Assembly (NCBI GenBank): GCA_026396535.1
Contig: JAPLWP010000068.1
Location: 1,077-7,356 of the forward strand
From: Candidatus Magasanikiibacteriota bacterium
GTDB lineage: Bacteria; Patescibacteriota; Patescibacteriia; Magasanikbacterales; GWA2-37-8
Length of the DNA: 6,280 nt
Direction: 5' to 3'
Position numbers and translations under genes: made by a program. Below, piece after piece: positions 1-5,895 of the stretch. Position 1 is the first letter of the stretch; every line of letters starts with the position of its first letter. The notes under the pieces are model-generated. The model searched no databases. It was not told the DNA's origin and saw only the letters and a list, made by a program, of their open reading frames with translations.

Positions 1-156
1 GACCTAGGATTTGTAAATGCTGTGGGATTATTGAAGTGGGGAAGTATGATGAGTTCTGGACACAGTGTGAAAAATGCAAAATTATTTGATGGACTCAAAA
101 AAGTAGGCGGCTCAGCCGGGGCGCTAAAAGACTGGTTTAAAGCCCTTTTGCCATAG
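1..156 (+). CDS. ftsA: Cell division protein FtsA, C-terminal end (partial)
   Basis: The frame is open from base 1 and stops at TAG (154-156), giving the last 51 residues of a protein that begins outside the window. The segment near residues 3-14 (GFVNAVGLLKWG) matches the last strand and helix of the actin-like fold in FtsA, where an xxAVGLxxxG pattern is usual. The tail ends in DWFKALLP, like the short amphipathic membrane-targeting helix that closes FtsA and holds it on the inner face of the membrane. FtsA is an ATP-binding, actin-like protein that tethers FtsZ filaments and recruits later divisome proteins. The gene immediately precedes ftsZ on the same strand, the classical ftsA-ftsZ order, and this supports the call. 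Only the C-terminus is visible, so the name rests on short similarity plus context. Confidence 0.78.
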   Translation, partial: DLGFVNAVGLLKWGSMMSSGHSVKNAKLFDGLKKVGGSAGALKDWFKALLP

Positions 157-179
157 TAAAATTGAAGATATTTTATTGC

Positions 180-206
180 TTGACAGCAGTAGATAGGTAA
201 TATAAA
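180..206 (+). promoter_or_regulatory. Candidate sigma-70 promoter upstream of ftsZ
   Basis: A perfect -35 hexamer TTGACA (180-185) is followed, after a 15-base spacer, by TATAAA (201-206), a 5/6 match to the -10 hexamer. The spacer is 2 bases shorter than ideal. Transcription would begin near 212-214, at the foot of the 211-229 hairpin, so any transcript would carry a terminator-like hairpin at its 5' end. The hexamers are good, but this placement is awkward and a chance match is possible. Confidence 0.42.
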
Positions 207-210
207 CTAG

Positions 211-236
211 TAGCGATAAAGGATCGCTATTTTTTT
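211..236 (+). terminator. Intrinsic terminator between ftsA and ftsZ
   Basis: A 7-bp perfect stem (TAGCGAT at 211-217 with ATCGCTA at 223-229) closes a 5-base loop and is followed directly by seven T (230-236). This is a classical Rho-independent terminator and would end or attenuate transcripts from ftsA. It implies that ftsZ is at least partly transcribed on its own, or by readthrough. Confidence 0.72.
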
Positions 237-247
237 ATTAATATCAG

Positions 248-268
248 TTGAATACAAAAAGTATTCAA
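248..268 (+). promoter_or_regulatory. Leader hairpin just before ftsZ
   Basis: TTGAATAC (248-255) and GTATTCAA (261-268) form a perfect 8-bp stem around an AAAAA loop. There is no T tract after it, so it is not a terminator. It ends 16 bases before the ftsZ ATG and could expose or shape the ribosome landing site. The function is unknown. Confidence 0.45.
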
Positions 269-284
269 GCTAATCAAGAAGTTT

Positions 285-1523
285 ATGCCTCAAGTAAAAC
301 CTGAAATGGAAACCTTTGCAAAAATTAAAGTGGTCGGTGTCGGCGGATCTGGTGGTAGTGCGGTAAATCGCATGGTTGCTTCCAAAATTCGTGGCATTGA
401 TTTCATTGCTATGAATACTGATGTGCAAGCCTTGCACCATAGTTCTGCTTCGCAAAAATTGCATATTGGAAAAAGTGTGACACGCGGACTCGGCGCTGGT
501 ATGGACCCAGAAATCGGCCGCAAAGCTGCGGAAGAAAGTCAAAATGAAATCAGAGAAATGCTCAAAGATTCTGATATGGTTTTCATCACTTGTGGTTTGG
601 GTGGTGGTACTGGGTCCGGTGCATCTCCGGTAGTGGCTGAAGTCGCCAAAGAATTAGGCGCACTCACAGTAGCTGTGGTGACCAAGCCGTTTGGATTTGA
701 AGGACCGAAAAGAAAAGAAGTCGGAGAAGCTGCTTGGGAAAAATTAGCACGCAGTGTGGATGCAATTATCACAATTCCTAATGATCGTATTTTGCAAGTG
801 ATTGATAAAAAAACTAGCTTGCTTGATGCTTTCAAAATTGTAGACGATGTATTGCGTCAGGGTGTGCAGGGAATTTCGGAAATAATTACTACTCCTTCGC
901 TTATCAATGTAGACTTTGCTGATGTCAAAACTATTATGCGCGACACTGGTTCTGCTTTGATGGGTATTGGTAATGGCAGTGGTGAAAATCGTGCGATCGA
1001 AGCGGCCAAGATGGCGATTTCTAGTCCATTGCTTGATTTGTCTATTGATGGCGCCAACGGTATATTGTTTACGATTACTGGTGGTACTGATTTGACTATG
1101 AATGAAGTGAGCGAAGCCGCGAAGATTATTACCAGCTCTGCTTCTGAAGATGCCAAGGTTATCTTTGGTGCTACAATTGATGAAACTCTTACTGACGGTA
1201 TTCGCATCACTGTGATTGCTACTGGTTTTGATGGCCGTCGTCCTAGCACATTGCTGGCTGCCGAGGAAGAAACTTCATTTTTCAGTGCTTCCAAATTTAC
1301 CAACAATGCTTTTGCTCGCAAAGTACAAAGAGATGACGAGGAAGAAGAAAAGAAATTTAAACAGTTTGTGCAAAAGCCGGTTGTAAAAGAACCGATTGCT
1401 CCTTCACCATCAATGAATACTTTCAGAGAAGAGCCAAAAGCTCCGCCAGTAATTGCCAAACCAAAAGCTGCGGATGATGAATTGGAAATCCCAGCTTTTA
1501 TACGCAAGAAAATGGGAATATAA
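285..1523 (+). CDS. ftsZ: Cell division GTPase FtsZ
   Basis: The product is 412 residues, normal for FtsZ, the tubulin-like GTPase that polymerises into the cytoplasmic Z ring and directs septal wall synthesis. The N-terminal nucleotide-binding part has [16 protein letters not shown] (about 15-30) and MNTD (43-46). The tubulin signature GGGTGSG lies at 106-112. The T7 synergy loop NVDFADV (208-214) carries the two acidic residues that complete GTP hydrolysis in the adjacent subunit. A charged, proline-containing linker (about 320-396, with a DDEEEE run near 350-355) leads to the C-terminal peptide [10 protein letters not shown] (400-409), which binds FtsA and other partners. The ATG at 285 follows only a weak AAGAAG (276-281) at 3-base spacing. 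ATG 306, seven codons later, is an alternative start that would leave the fold intact. ftsA lies upstream; a long stem-loop follows the stop. Confidence 0.98.
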   Translation: MPQVKPEMETFAKIKVVGVGGSGGSAVNRMVASKIRGIDFIAMNTDVQALHHSSASQKLHIGKSVTRGLGAGMDPEIGRKAAEESQNEIREMLKDSDMVFITCGLGGGTGSGASPVVAEVAKELGALTVAVVTKPFGFEGPKRKEVGEAAWEKLARSVDAIITIPNDRILQVIDKKTSLLDAFKIVDDVLRQGVQGISEIITTPSLINVDFADVKTIMRDTGSALMGIGNGSGENRAIEAAKMAISSPLLDLSIDGANGILFTITGGTDLTMNEVSEAAKIITSSASEDAKVIFGATIDETLTDGIRITVIATGFDGRRPSTLLAAEEETSFFSASKFTNNAFARKVQRDDEEEEKKFKQFVQKPVVKEPIAPSPSMNTFREEPKAPPVIAKPKAADDELEIPAFIRKKMGI

Positions 1524-1531
1524 GTAGTCCC

Positions 1532-1662
1532 AAAAAACAAGATAAAAAATACCGGATATAATTACCTTTTCGCTTTTTTGGCCCGCGAGGGCCAAAGGAT
1601 GAGCCTTGGCTCATAACCCGCTCAAATGGTAATTATATCCGGTATTTTTTATCTTGTTTTTT
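1532..1662. repeat. Long perfect inverted repeat with structured apex, likely ftsZ terminator
   Basis: Bases 1532-1566 and 1628-1662 are exact reverse complements over 35 bp. The 61-base apex contains two more perfect stems: TTGGCCC/GGGCCAA (1578-1584 with 1589-1595, closed by GCGA, a GNRA tetraloop) and ATGAGCC/GGCTCAT (1599-1605 with 1608-1614). As RNA this would be a long stalk topped by two hairpins. Eight T run from 1657 to 1664 on the + strand, and six on the complementary strand at the other end, so it could terminate in both directions. The stalk is far longer than termination needs, so a MITE-like repeat or structured RNA is also possible. Confidence 0.8.
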
Positions 1663-1691
1663 TTGGCTCAAAATGTTATCATTTATATAAC
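1663..1691 (+). promoter_or_regulatory. Candidate nrdR promoter (leaderless start)
   Basis: TTGGCT (1663-1668, 4/6 to the -35 hexamer) and TATAAC (1686-1691, 5/6 to the -10 hexamer) are separated by the ideal 17 bases. The predicted first transcribed base is about 1698, which is the A of the nrdR ATG, so the mRNA would have no leader. The -35 box overlaps the T tract of the preceding stem-loop, so ending the ftsZ transcript and starting the nrdR transcript are packed together. Confidence 0.55.
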
Positions 1692-1697
1692 AAAAAT

Positions 1698-2147
1698 ATG
1701 CGTTGTCCTGTTTGTAACCATAAAAATACCAGTGTAGTCGATACCAGACCGCTTGAAAACGATCTGTCTGTTCGACGTCGCCGTGAATGTGATAAGTGTG
1801 AATATCGTTTTTCTACTATTGAAGAAACCGAGCTTTTGGATTTGATTGTGGTGAAGCGTGACGGCAAGCGCGAAGCCTATATGCGTGACAAACTAGAAAG
1901 CGGTATTCGTCGTTCGCTTACCAAGCGTGCTTTTACTCAGGAAGATTTTCATAGTTTGGTCCATACGATTGAGCGCGATATTCAAAAAAGAAAAAAACGT
2001 GAGCTAAGCAGTAGTGAACTAGGGGAGATTGTGATGAAAAATTTACGTACTTTTGATAAAGTGGCTTATATCCGCTTTGCCAGTATTTATCGTGATTTTA
2101 AAGATGTGAAAAATTTTGAAAGCGAATTAAAGCGTTTATCTAAATAA
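1698..2147 (+). CDS. nrdR: Transcriptional repressor NrdR
   Basis: The product is 149 residues, the usual NrdR length. NrdR is a cytoplasmic, nucleotide-sensing repressor of ribonucleotide reductase genes. An N-terminal zinc ribbon has its four cysteines at 3, 6, 31 and 34 (CPVC and CDKC), with the family's conserved VDTRP at 14-18, RRRREC at 26-31 and RFSTIE at 37-42. An ATP-cone follows (about 48-138), starting IVVKRDGKRE (50-59) and ending near the conserved VAYIRFASIYRDF segment. The start is set at ATG 1698 because the protein then begins with canonical MRCPVC. The in-frame ATG at 1626 would translate the arm of the stem-loop. No SD precedes the ATG, consistent with a leaderless message. 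No reductase gene or clear NrdR box is visible here. The stop is one base from the next ATG. Confidence 0.97.
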   Translation: MRCPVCNHKNTSVVDTRPLENDLSVRRRRECDKCEYRFSTIEETELLDLIVVKRDGKREAYMRDKLESGIRRSLTKRAFTQEDFHSLVHTIERDIQKRKKRELSSSELGEIVMKNLRTFDKVAYIRFASIYRDFKDVKNFESELKRLSK

Positions 2148-2148
2148 T

Positions 2149-2577
2149 ATGTTTAGACATCAAGATAAAAATATGCCGCCAGAAAATAAAACTGAAGTGG
2201 TATCCAAGTCAGAAGATAAAGTATTAGAAAAACCAATTGCCGTGCCAGTAAAAACCGAACACGAGATTCTCAAAGACTTGATGGAAAAAAATCTCAAGTG
2301 GTCTCAAATTATTTATGAACAGAATCGGAAGATTCATAATAAATTAATGTGGACTGCGGTGGCGGGTTGGCTCAGAGTGATTTTGATTTTAGCTCCGCTT
2401 TTGTGGGCTATTTGGTATTTGCCAGGACTTGTTAAAAATTTACAAAACAACTACGGATTTTTGGGTGGACGATCCGCTACCAGCACTGCTGCTGGAACCC
2501 AGTCTATGGAACAGCTTCTCAAAATTCTTCCTTTGGATGCCGCTAAACAAGAACAGTTAAATGCTTTACTAAAATAA
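2149..2577 (+). CDS. Hypothetical single-pass membrane protein
   Basis: I do not recognise this 142-residue product. The first 35 residues are polar and proline/lysine-rich, probably disordered. Residues 36-66 are charged and helical in character (EHEILKDLMEKNLKWSQI), a possible short coiled coil. One hydrophobic, tryptophan-containing stretch at about 67-95 should cross the membrane. A Gly/Ser/Thr/Ala-rich linker (about 103-118) leads to a short C-terminal helix rich in Leu and Gln. The start is ATG 2149, one base after the nrdR stop, or possibly ATG 2173; neither has an SD, so translation probably depends on coupling to nrdR. pyk starts 3 bases after its stop, so the three genes form one run. 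The composition matches its neighbours. It is probably a real gene because the frame is open, the topology is coherent and the packing is tight. Confidence 0.8.
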   Translation: MFRHQDKNMPPENKTEVVSKSEDKVLEKPIAVPVKTEHEILKDLMEKNLKWSQIIYEQNRKIHNKLMWTAVAGWLRVILILAPLLWAIWYLPGLVKNLQNNYGFLGGRSATSTAAGTQSMEQLLKILPLDAAKQEQLNALLK

Positions 2578-2580
2578 ATT

Positions 2581-3643
2581 ATGTTTAAATCTACTAAGAT
2601 CGTAGCGACTATTGGTCCGGCTTGTGCTGATACCAAAACTTTGACTCAGATGGTAAAGGCCGGTGTAAATGTGGCCAGATTGAATTTTTCTCATGGCACC
2701 TATGCCAGTCACAAAAAATTAATAAATAATATTCGCCAGGTAGAAAAAACCACCAAAATTCCAGTGGCGATTTTGCAGGATTTGCAGGGACCAAAAATTC
2801 GCTTAGGTATTTTGCCGGAAAAAGGTTTGCAGATCAAAGCCGGAGAAAAAATTATTTTCGTCTTCACACAAGGGTCTAAATTTTCCAGACAGTGTCTTAA
2901 AAATTCCATCTGTCAGCAAAAAAGATGTGGCTGATTTGGAATTTGGTGTTAAAGTCGGTGTAGAATTTGTAGCACTTTCTTTTGTTCACACCGCTCAAGA
3001 TATTATCAATTTGCGTGCCTTGATCAAAAAATTTGAAAAGAAACTAAAACTAAAAAAACAAGCGCCAATTTTGATTATTGCTAAAATTGAACAACACGAA
3101 GCTGTGGAAAATATCGATGCAATTTTGCAAGTGGTAGATGGTATCATGGTAGCCCGCGGAGACTTGGGTCTAGAAATGAAAGCCGCCGAAGTGCCGCTCG
3201 TACAAAAAACTATTATTGCCAAAGCCAATCTTTTGAGCAAGCCCGTAATCGTGGCCACTCAAATGCTAGATTCGATGCAGCACAATCGTCGTCCTACTCG
3301 CGCGGAAGTTTCCGATGTAGCCAATGCGGTGATTGATCATGCCGACGCGGTGATGCTTTCCAACGAAACTGCTTCCGGTGAATTTCCGGTTTTGACCGTC
3401 AAAACTATGAGTGATATTGTGGTCACTACTGAAGCTTCACCATTTGATGATGTGGCGATGCCGGTATCATCCAAAGAATCCGCTCCTTCCGCTATTACCG
3501 AATTATCACGCGCTCTATCTTTTGAAGTTGGATCCAAATTAATTGTAGCGGATTCAGTGTCTGGTGAGACTGCCCGTATGATCGCTGGTGATCCGGTCGG
3601 GCAAGAAAGTAAAGTAAATTTGGTGGAAGTAAGAGAGATTTAA
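2581..3643 (+). pseudogene. pyk: Pyruvate kinase with two internal deletions and a frameshift
   Basis: Pyruvate kinase transfers phosphate from PEP to ADP, the last glycolytic step. The first frame (2581-2934) carries TIGPA (10-14), the active-site RLNFSHG (33-39) and DLQGPKIRLG (67-76). Homology passes at about 2858-2866 into the +1 frame, where SHKGLNFPD resumes and runs to TAA 3643. That second part keeps the catalytic Lys and metal-binding Glu (AKIE), ARGDLG, ATQMLDSM and RPTRAE. About 60 residues of the lid (B) domain expected between FVFT and SHKGLN are absent, by a deletion not divisible by three. A second, in-frame loss lies at about 3584-3589, where ARMIA of the C domain joins directly to the usual tail GDPVGQESKVNLVEVREI, dropping perhaps 60-90 residues. 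The total is about 354 codons against about 470 normally. The rest of the reading frame is undamaged, so this is a recent lesion or an assembly error. Confidence 0.88.
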
Positions 3644-3690
3644 AAATAAAAAAATACCGGTTATAAATATCGGTATTTTTTATTTTTAAA
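3639..3690. terminator. Bidirectional AT-rich terminator after pyk
   Basis: The arm 3639-3659 pairs with 3671-3690 over about 20 bp with one bulged A, around an 11-base loop. The only GC pairs are the CCG/CGG at the tip. The stem begins inside the pyk stop codon region, and both strands end in T-rich arms. It would serve pyk on + and the gene at 3786-4328 on -. The stem core AAAAAATACCGG also occurs in the arm at 1532-1566. Confidence 0.72.
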
Positions 3691-3693
3691 TTT

Positions 3694-3734
3694 GCTTTAA
3701 TCAAATACCTTTAAAAAAAGTATTTCATTGAAGC
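3694..3734. repeat. Imperfect AT-rich inverted repeat at the composition boundary
   Basis: Bases 3694-3708 pair with 3720-3734 at 13 of 15 positions around an 11-base loop that is mostly A on the + strand. It lies directly between the pyk terminator and a GC-rich hairpin, at the point where base composition changes from AT-rich to GC-rich. It may be a terminator on the minus strand or part of the edge of an inserted segment. Confidence 0.5.
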
Positions 3735-3735
3735 A

Positions 3736-3762
3736 GGCGGCGGGGAATTGTACCCCGCCGCC
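3736..3762 (-). terminator. Strong GC-rich hairpin downstream of the minus-strand membrane gene
   Basis: GGCGGCGGGG (3736-3745) and CCCCGCCGCC (3753-3762) form a perfect 10-bp all-GC stem around a 7-base loop. It begins 23 bases after the stop of the minus-strand gene at 3786-4328, a usual terminator position, but no T tract follows immediately on either strand. It may act as a 3' stabilising hairpin or a non-canonical terminator. Its composition fits the GC-rich gene and not the AT-rich flanks. Confidence 0.55.
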
Positions 3763-3773
3763 GTCTTCGTTTT

Positions 3774-3781
3774 ACCTCCTT
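3774..3781 (-). promoter_or_regulatory. Orphan Shine-Dalgarno sequence
   Basis: The minus strand reads AAGGAGGT, a perfect SD, four bases after the stop codon of the preceding gene. No ATG, GTG or TTG follows within SD range; the GC-rich hairpin comes instead. It looks like the ribosome binding site of a downstream gene that is no longer there. Confidence 0.5.
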
Positions 3782-3785
3782 GTGG

Positions 3786-4328
3786 TTATACGACCTTGCC
3801 GTGTTTTTGCATGTACAGATTCACATAGTAGGTGATGTCGCCAAGGCGACGCTGCCGCCCATGCCAGGAATGACCGTGTTCGAGGGTCTGGGCCAAGAAG
3901 TGTGCGTGCCAGAACTTCCACTTGAACTCTTTGGCATCTCCTTGGCACTCATGCACCTTCATCGCCATGTCCATCAGGACACTGTCGGTGTGAGTCCATG
4001 GGTCGATGTCATCGTCGATCCAGTGGTATCCGGTGACCCGTTGCCATTTGAACCTGAAGACCTCTTTCACCACAGCGCCGACGAGGAGCAGTACGACGAA
4101 GTGAACCAACGCGGCTCCAAGCGCCGATACCGACACGATGTGTGCCGTCTTCCTCAGATTAGAAAAATCTCCAGGCATGATGGTGTCCCATTTGCCCCAG
4201 AGATTTGCTCCAATTACCAAGGAAGTAATCGCCATGGTCACGGTAAGCAACCGGGTATAGTTCGCCCAGTTATGGTTGACGATGGGCGCCAGGTGCACCA
4301 GAATCGTTGTTTGCTTTAGCTTGTTCAT
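3786..4328 (-). CDS. Hypothetical two-helix membrane protein, GC-rich, probably foreign
   Basis: I do not recognise this 180-residue product. After a short N-terminal region come two hydrophobic helices, about 26-44 and 62-88, separated by a polar loop with GKWDTIMPGDF. The C-terminal half (about 89-180) is soluble and unusually rich in His and Trp, with an acidic DDDID patch (105-109) and clusters HWIDDDIDPWTHTD (102-115), FWHAHF (139-144) and HGHSWH (151-156). Metal or haem binding can be imagined but not shown. The start is ATG 4328 because GAAGGA lies six bases upstream (4340-4335). The frame extends to ATG 4400, but that start has no SD and lies in a hairpin loop. Codons favour G/C in third position (AAC, CTG, GTC, ATC, ACC), unlike every neighbour. 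It sits alone between the glyA terminator and the pyk terminator. The family is unknown; transfer or a chimeric join would explain the composition. Confidence 0.7.
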   Translation of the reverse strand: MNKLKQTTILVHLAPIVNHNWANYTRLLTVTMAITSLVIGANLWGKWDTIMPGDFSNLRKTAHIVSVSALGAALVHFVVLLLVGAVVKEVFRFKWQRVTGYHWIDDDIDPWTHTDSVLMDMAMKVHECQGDAKEFKWKFWHAHFLAQTLEHGHSWHGRQRRLGDITYYVNLYMQKHGKVV

Positions 4329-4334
4329 CACATA

Positions 4335-4340
4335 TCCTTC
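4335..4340 (-). promoter_or_regulatory. Ribosome binding site of the 3786-4328 gene
   Basis: The minus strand reads GAAGGA with a 6-base spacer to ATG 4328. This decides the start over ATG 4400. A clear SD stands out in a window where ftsZ, nrdR, pyk and glyA have a weak one or none. Confidence 0.7.
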
Positions 4341-4365
4341 ACAGCTGTTCTTGTCATCTGATCCG

Positions 4366-4434
4366 CAGAGCTGAGCTCTGGCCGTATTTACTTCGTTCAT
4401 AGCGAAGTACTGTCTGAAGTGTTGGACCTCAGAC
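4366..4434 (-). promoter_or_regulatory. Hairpin-rich leader of the 3786-4328 gene
   Basis: Three stems follow one another: 4412-4417 with 4429-4434 (GTCTGA/TCAGAC), 4389-4395 with 4403-4409 (TACTTCG/CGAAGTA, 7 bp) and 4366-4372 with 4374-4380 (CAGAGCT/AGCTCTG, nearly a full palindrome). On the minus strand they lie 38-106 bases before the start codon, as a structured 5' untranslated region would. I cannot match them to a known riboswitch or leader. The palindromes could instead be protein-binding operators. Confidence 0.4.
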
Positions 4435-4440
4435 TACGAC

Positions 4441-4569
4441 GAACCAATTTAGGCAAAACGAAAACTTTTCGTCTACCTACCAACAGCAAACAAGAAACAA
4501 AAATTATTTCCTTTTTGCTATTAGCAGGCAGAACTTTTGTAAAGAACGATTTTCTTTTAAACGAAAAGA
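4441..4569. other. AT-rich stretch without a gene
   Basis: No convincing open frame exists here. It contains a short palindrome, ACGAAAA/TTTTCGT (4458-4464 with 4466-4472), and A-rich tracts. The promoter of the minus-strand gene at 3786-4328 should lie in or near this stretch, but no hexamer pair stands out. Composition is AT-rich again, so the GC-rich block ends at about 4440. Confidence 0.5.
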
Positions 4570-4602
4570 AAACAGCCTACTTTATCACAAAATAGGCTGT
4601 TT
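4570..4602 (-). terminator. Intrinsic terminator of glyA
   Basis: AAACAGCCTA (4570-4579) and TAGGCTGTTT (4593-4602) form a perfect 10-bp stem with a 13-base loop. On the minus strand the stem is followed by a T-rich run (TCTTTTCGTTT). It begins 16 bases after the glyA stop, as expected for a Rho-independent terminator, and isolates glyA from the membrane-protein gene downstream. Confidence 0.82.
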
Positions 4603-4618
4603 GTCAATGCTAGGCTGA

Positions 4619-5866
4619 TTAGACCAAAGTAGGGTAGAGAGGGAATTTTTTGGTCAGTTCTTTTACTTGAGTTTTAATTTCAGCTAATTTGGCTTCGTTG
4701 TCGTGGTTCATTATTACTTCGTTTATCCACGTAGCAATAGTTTCCATTTCAGCTTCTTTCATACCGCGAGTAGTCAAAGCCGGTGTGCCTAGGCGAATAC
4801 CGCTAGGATCAAAAGGCGAGCGAGTATCATCGGGAATCATATTTTTGTTTACAGTGATGCCGGCTTTATCCAGAGCAATCTGCGCCTGTTTGCCGCCAAT
4901 GCCTTTCATAGTGACGTCAATCAAAAGCAAATGATTGTCGGTGCCGCCAAAACATAATTTGTATCCAAATTCATTAAATTTCTTTTCGAGCACTTTGGCG
5001 TTCTTTTTTATTTGGGCAGTATATTCTTTAAATTCTGGTAACAATGCTTCTTTGAAAGCAATGGCTTTGGCCGCGATATTATTTTCGTGTGGACCACCTT
5101 GTAGACCAGGGAATACCGCTTTATCAATTGCGGAAGCATATTTTTCTTTACACATAATCATACCACCGCGCGGTCCGCGCAAAGTTTTGTGAGTGGTGGT
5201 GGTGACTACATCAAAAAGTGGAACCGGATTGTTCATTTGTCCGCCAGCAATGAGTCCCGCGATATGCGCGATATCGGCCATAGTGATAGCACCCACTTCA
5301 TCCGCAATCGCTTTAATTTTTTCATATTCAATTTCACGTGAATACGCACTGTATCCAACCAAAATAATTTTTGGTTTGTGTTCTAGTGCCATGTTACGCA
5401 AATTATCCAAATCAATTTTTCCGTCTTTGTCAGTTTTATATCTGATGAAATTAAAAATTTTGGCCATGTAAGTCACTGGATGTCCATGGGTCAAATGTCC
5501 GCCATGAGATAAATCCATACCAAGTACAGTGTCACCAGGTTGCAGAAGCGCAAAATAAACCGCCACATTCGCCGGTGCACCAGAAAGCGGCTGTACATTT
5601 ACATGCTCAGCACCAAAAAGTAATTTAGCACGTTCAATAGCCAAAGTTTCCACTTCGTCAATAAATTCACAACCACCATAATATCTTTTTCCAGCGTAGC
5701 CTTCGGAATATTTATTTGTCAGTACAGATCCAAGTGCTTCGAGCACCGCCGGAGAAACAAAATTTTCAGACGGAATCATTTCGAGTCCTTCTTCTTGACG
5801 TTGTTGTTCTTTTTTAATACTCCCCAAAACAATCGGATCAAATTCTTTTAATGTATGTGTATGCAT
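4619..5866 (-). CDS. glyA: Serine hydroxymethyltransferase
   Basis: The product is 415 residues, the full length of bacterial SHMT (E. coli 417). This cytoplasmic PLP enzyme converts serine and tetrahydrofolate to glycine and 5,10-methylene-tetrahydrofolate, the main source of one-carbon units for thymidylate, purine and methionine synthesis. Visible landmarks in order: IPSENF (31-36), [11 protein letters not shown] (55-65), HGGHLTHG (121-128) on the PLP side, [10 protein letters not shown] with Asp198 and His201 stacking on the cofactor, [14 protein letters not shown] with the Schiff-base Lys227, and [12 protein letters not shown] with Arg358, which holds the substrate carboxylate. All are intact. 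The start [11 protein letters not shown] gives a normal N-terminus. No SD precedes it; the upstream 30 bases are almost pure A/T. It is divergent from the thiamine-related gene at 6144 and closes with its own terminator. Confidence 0.98.
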   Translation of the reverse strand: MHTHTLKEFDPIVLGSIKKEQQRQEEGLEMIPSENFVSPAVLEALGSVLTNKYSEGYAGKRYYGGCEFIDEVETLAIERAKLLFGAEHVNVQPLSGAPANVAVYFALLQPGDTVLGMDLSHGGHLTHGHPVTYMAKIFNFIRYKTDKDGKIDLDNLRNMALEHKPKIILVGYSAYSREIEYEKIKAIADEVGAITMADIAHIAGLIAGGQMNNPVPLFDVVTTTTHKTLRGPRGGMIMCKEKYASAIDKAVFPGLQGGPHENNIAAKAIAFKEALLPEFKEYTAQIKKNAKVLEKKFNEFGYKLCFGGTDNHLLLIDVTMKGIGGKQAQIALDKAGITVNKNMIPDDTRSPFDPSGIRLGTPALTTRGMKEAEMETIATWINEVIMNHDNEAKLAEIKTQVKELTKKFPLYPTLV

Positions 5867-5895
5867 AATATTAAATTATTTTTTTAAAATAAAGA

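Noticed and set aside
857..1540. Minus-strand open frame of 227 codons across ftsZ
   Set aside because: It lies wholly opposite well-conserved FtsZ codons and continues into the stem-loop; its low-complexity Ser/Ala/Ile content is a shadow.
1626..1697. Upstream in-frame start for nrdR adding 24 residues
   Set aside because: The extension is the translation of the stem-loop arm, and NrdR proteins begin MxCPxC, matching ATG 1698.
2858..2934. Programmed frameshift to join the two pyk frames
   Set aside because: I see no typical slippery heptamer at the junction, and a frameshift would still leave about 60 lid-domain residues missing. A deletion explains both facts.
2927..3643. Separate short gene starting at GTG 2927
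   Set aside because: The homology to pyruvate kinase continues upstream in the same frame to about 2858, so 2927 is not a natural start; the segment is the second part of the broken pyk.
3780..4319. Plus-strand open frame of 179 codons opposite the GC-rich membrane gene
   Set aside because: It has no SD and no coherent domain or membrane pattern, and its residue make-up (many His, Pro, Arg) looks like an antisense reading. The minus-strand frame has an SD, two hydrophobic helices and a matching terminator position.
3732..4529. AGCAGGC direct repeat (3732-3738 and 4523-4529) as attachment or target duplication around the GC-rich block
   Set aside because: A 7-base match within 800 bases can be chance, and the right copy lies about 85 bases beyond the composition boundary.
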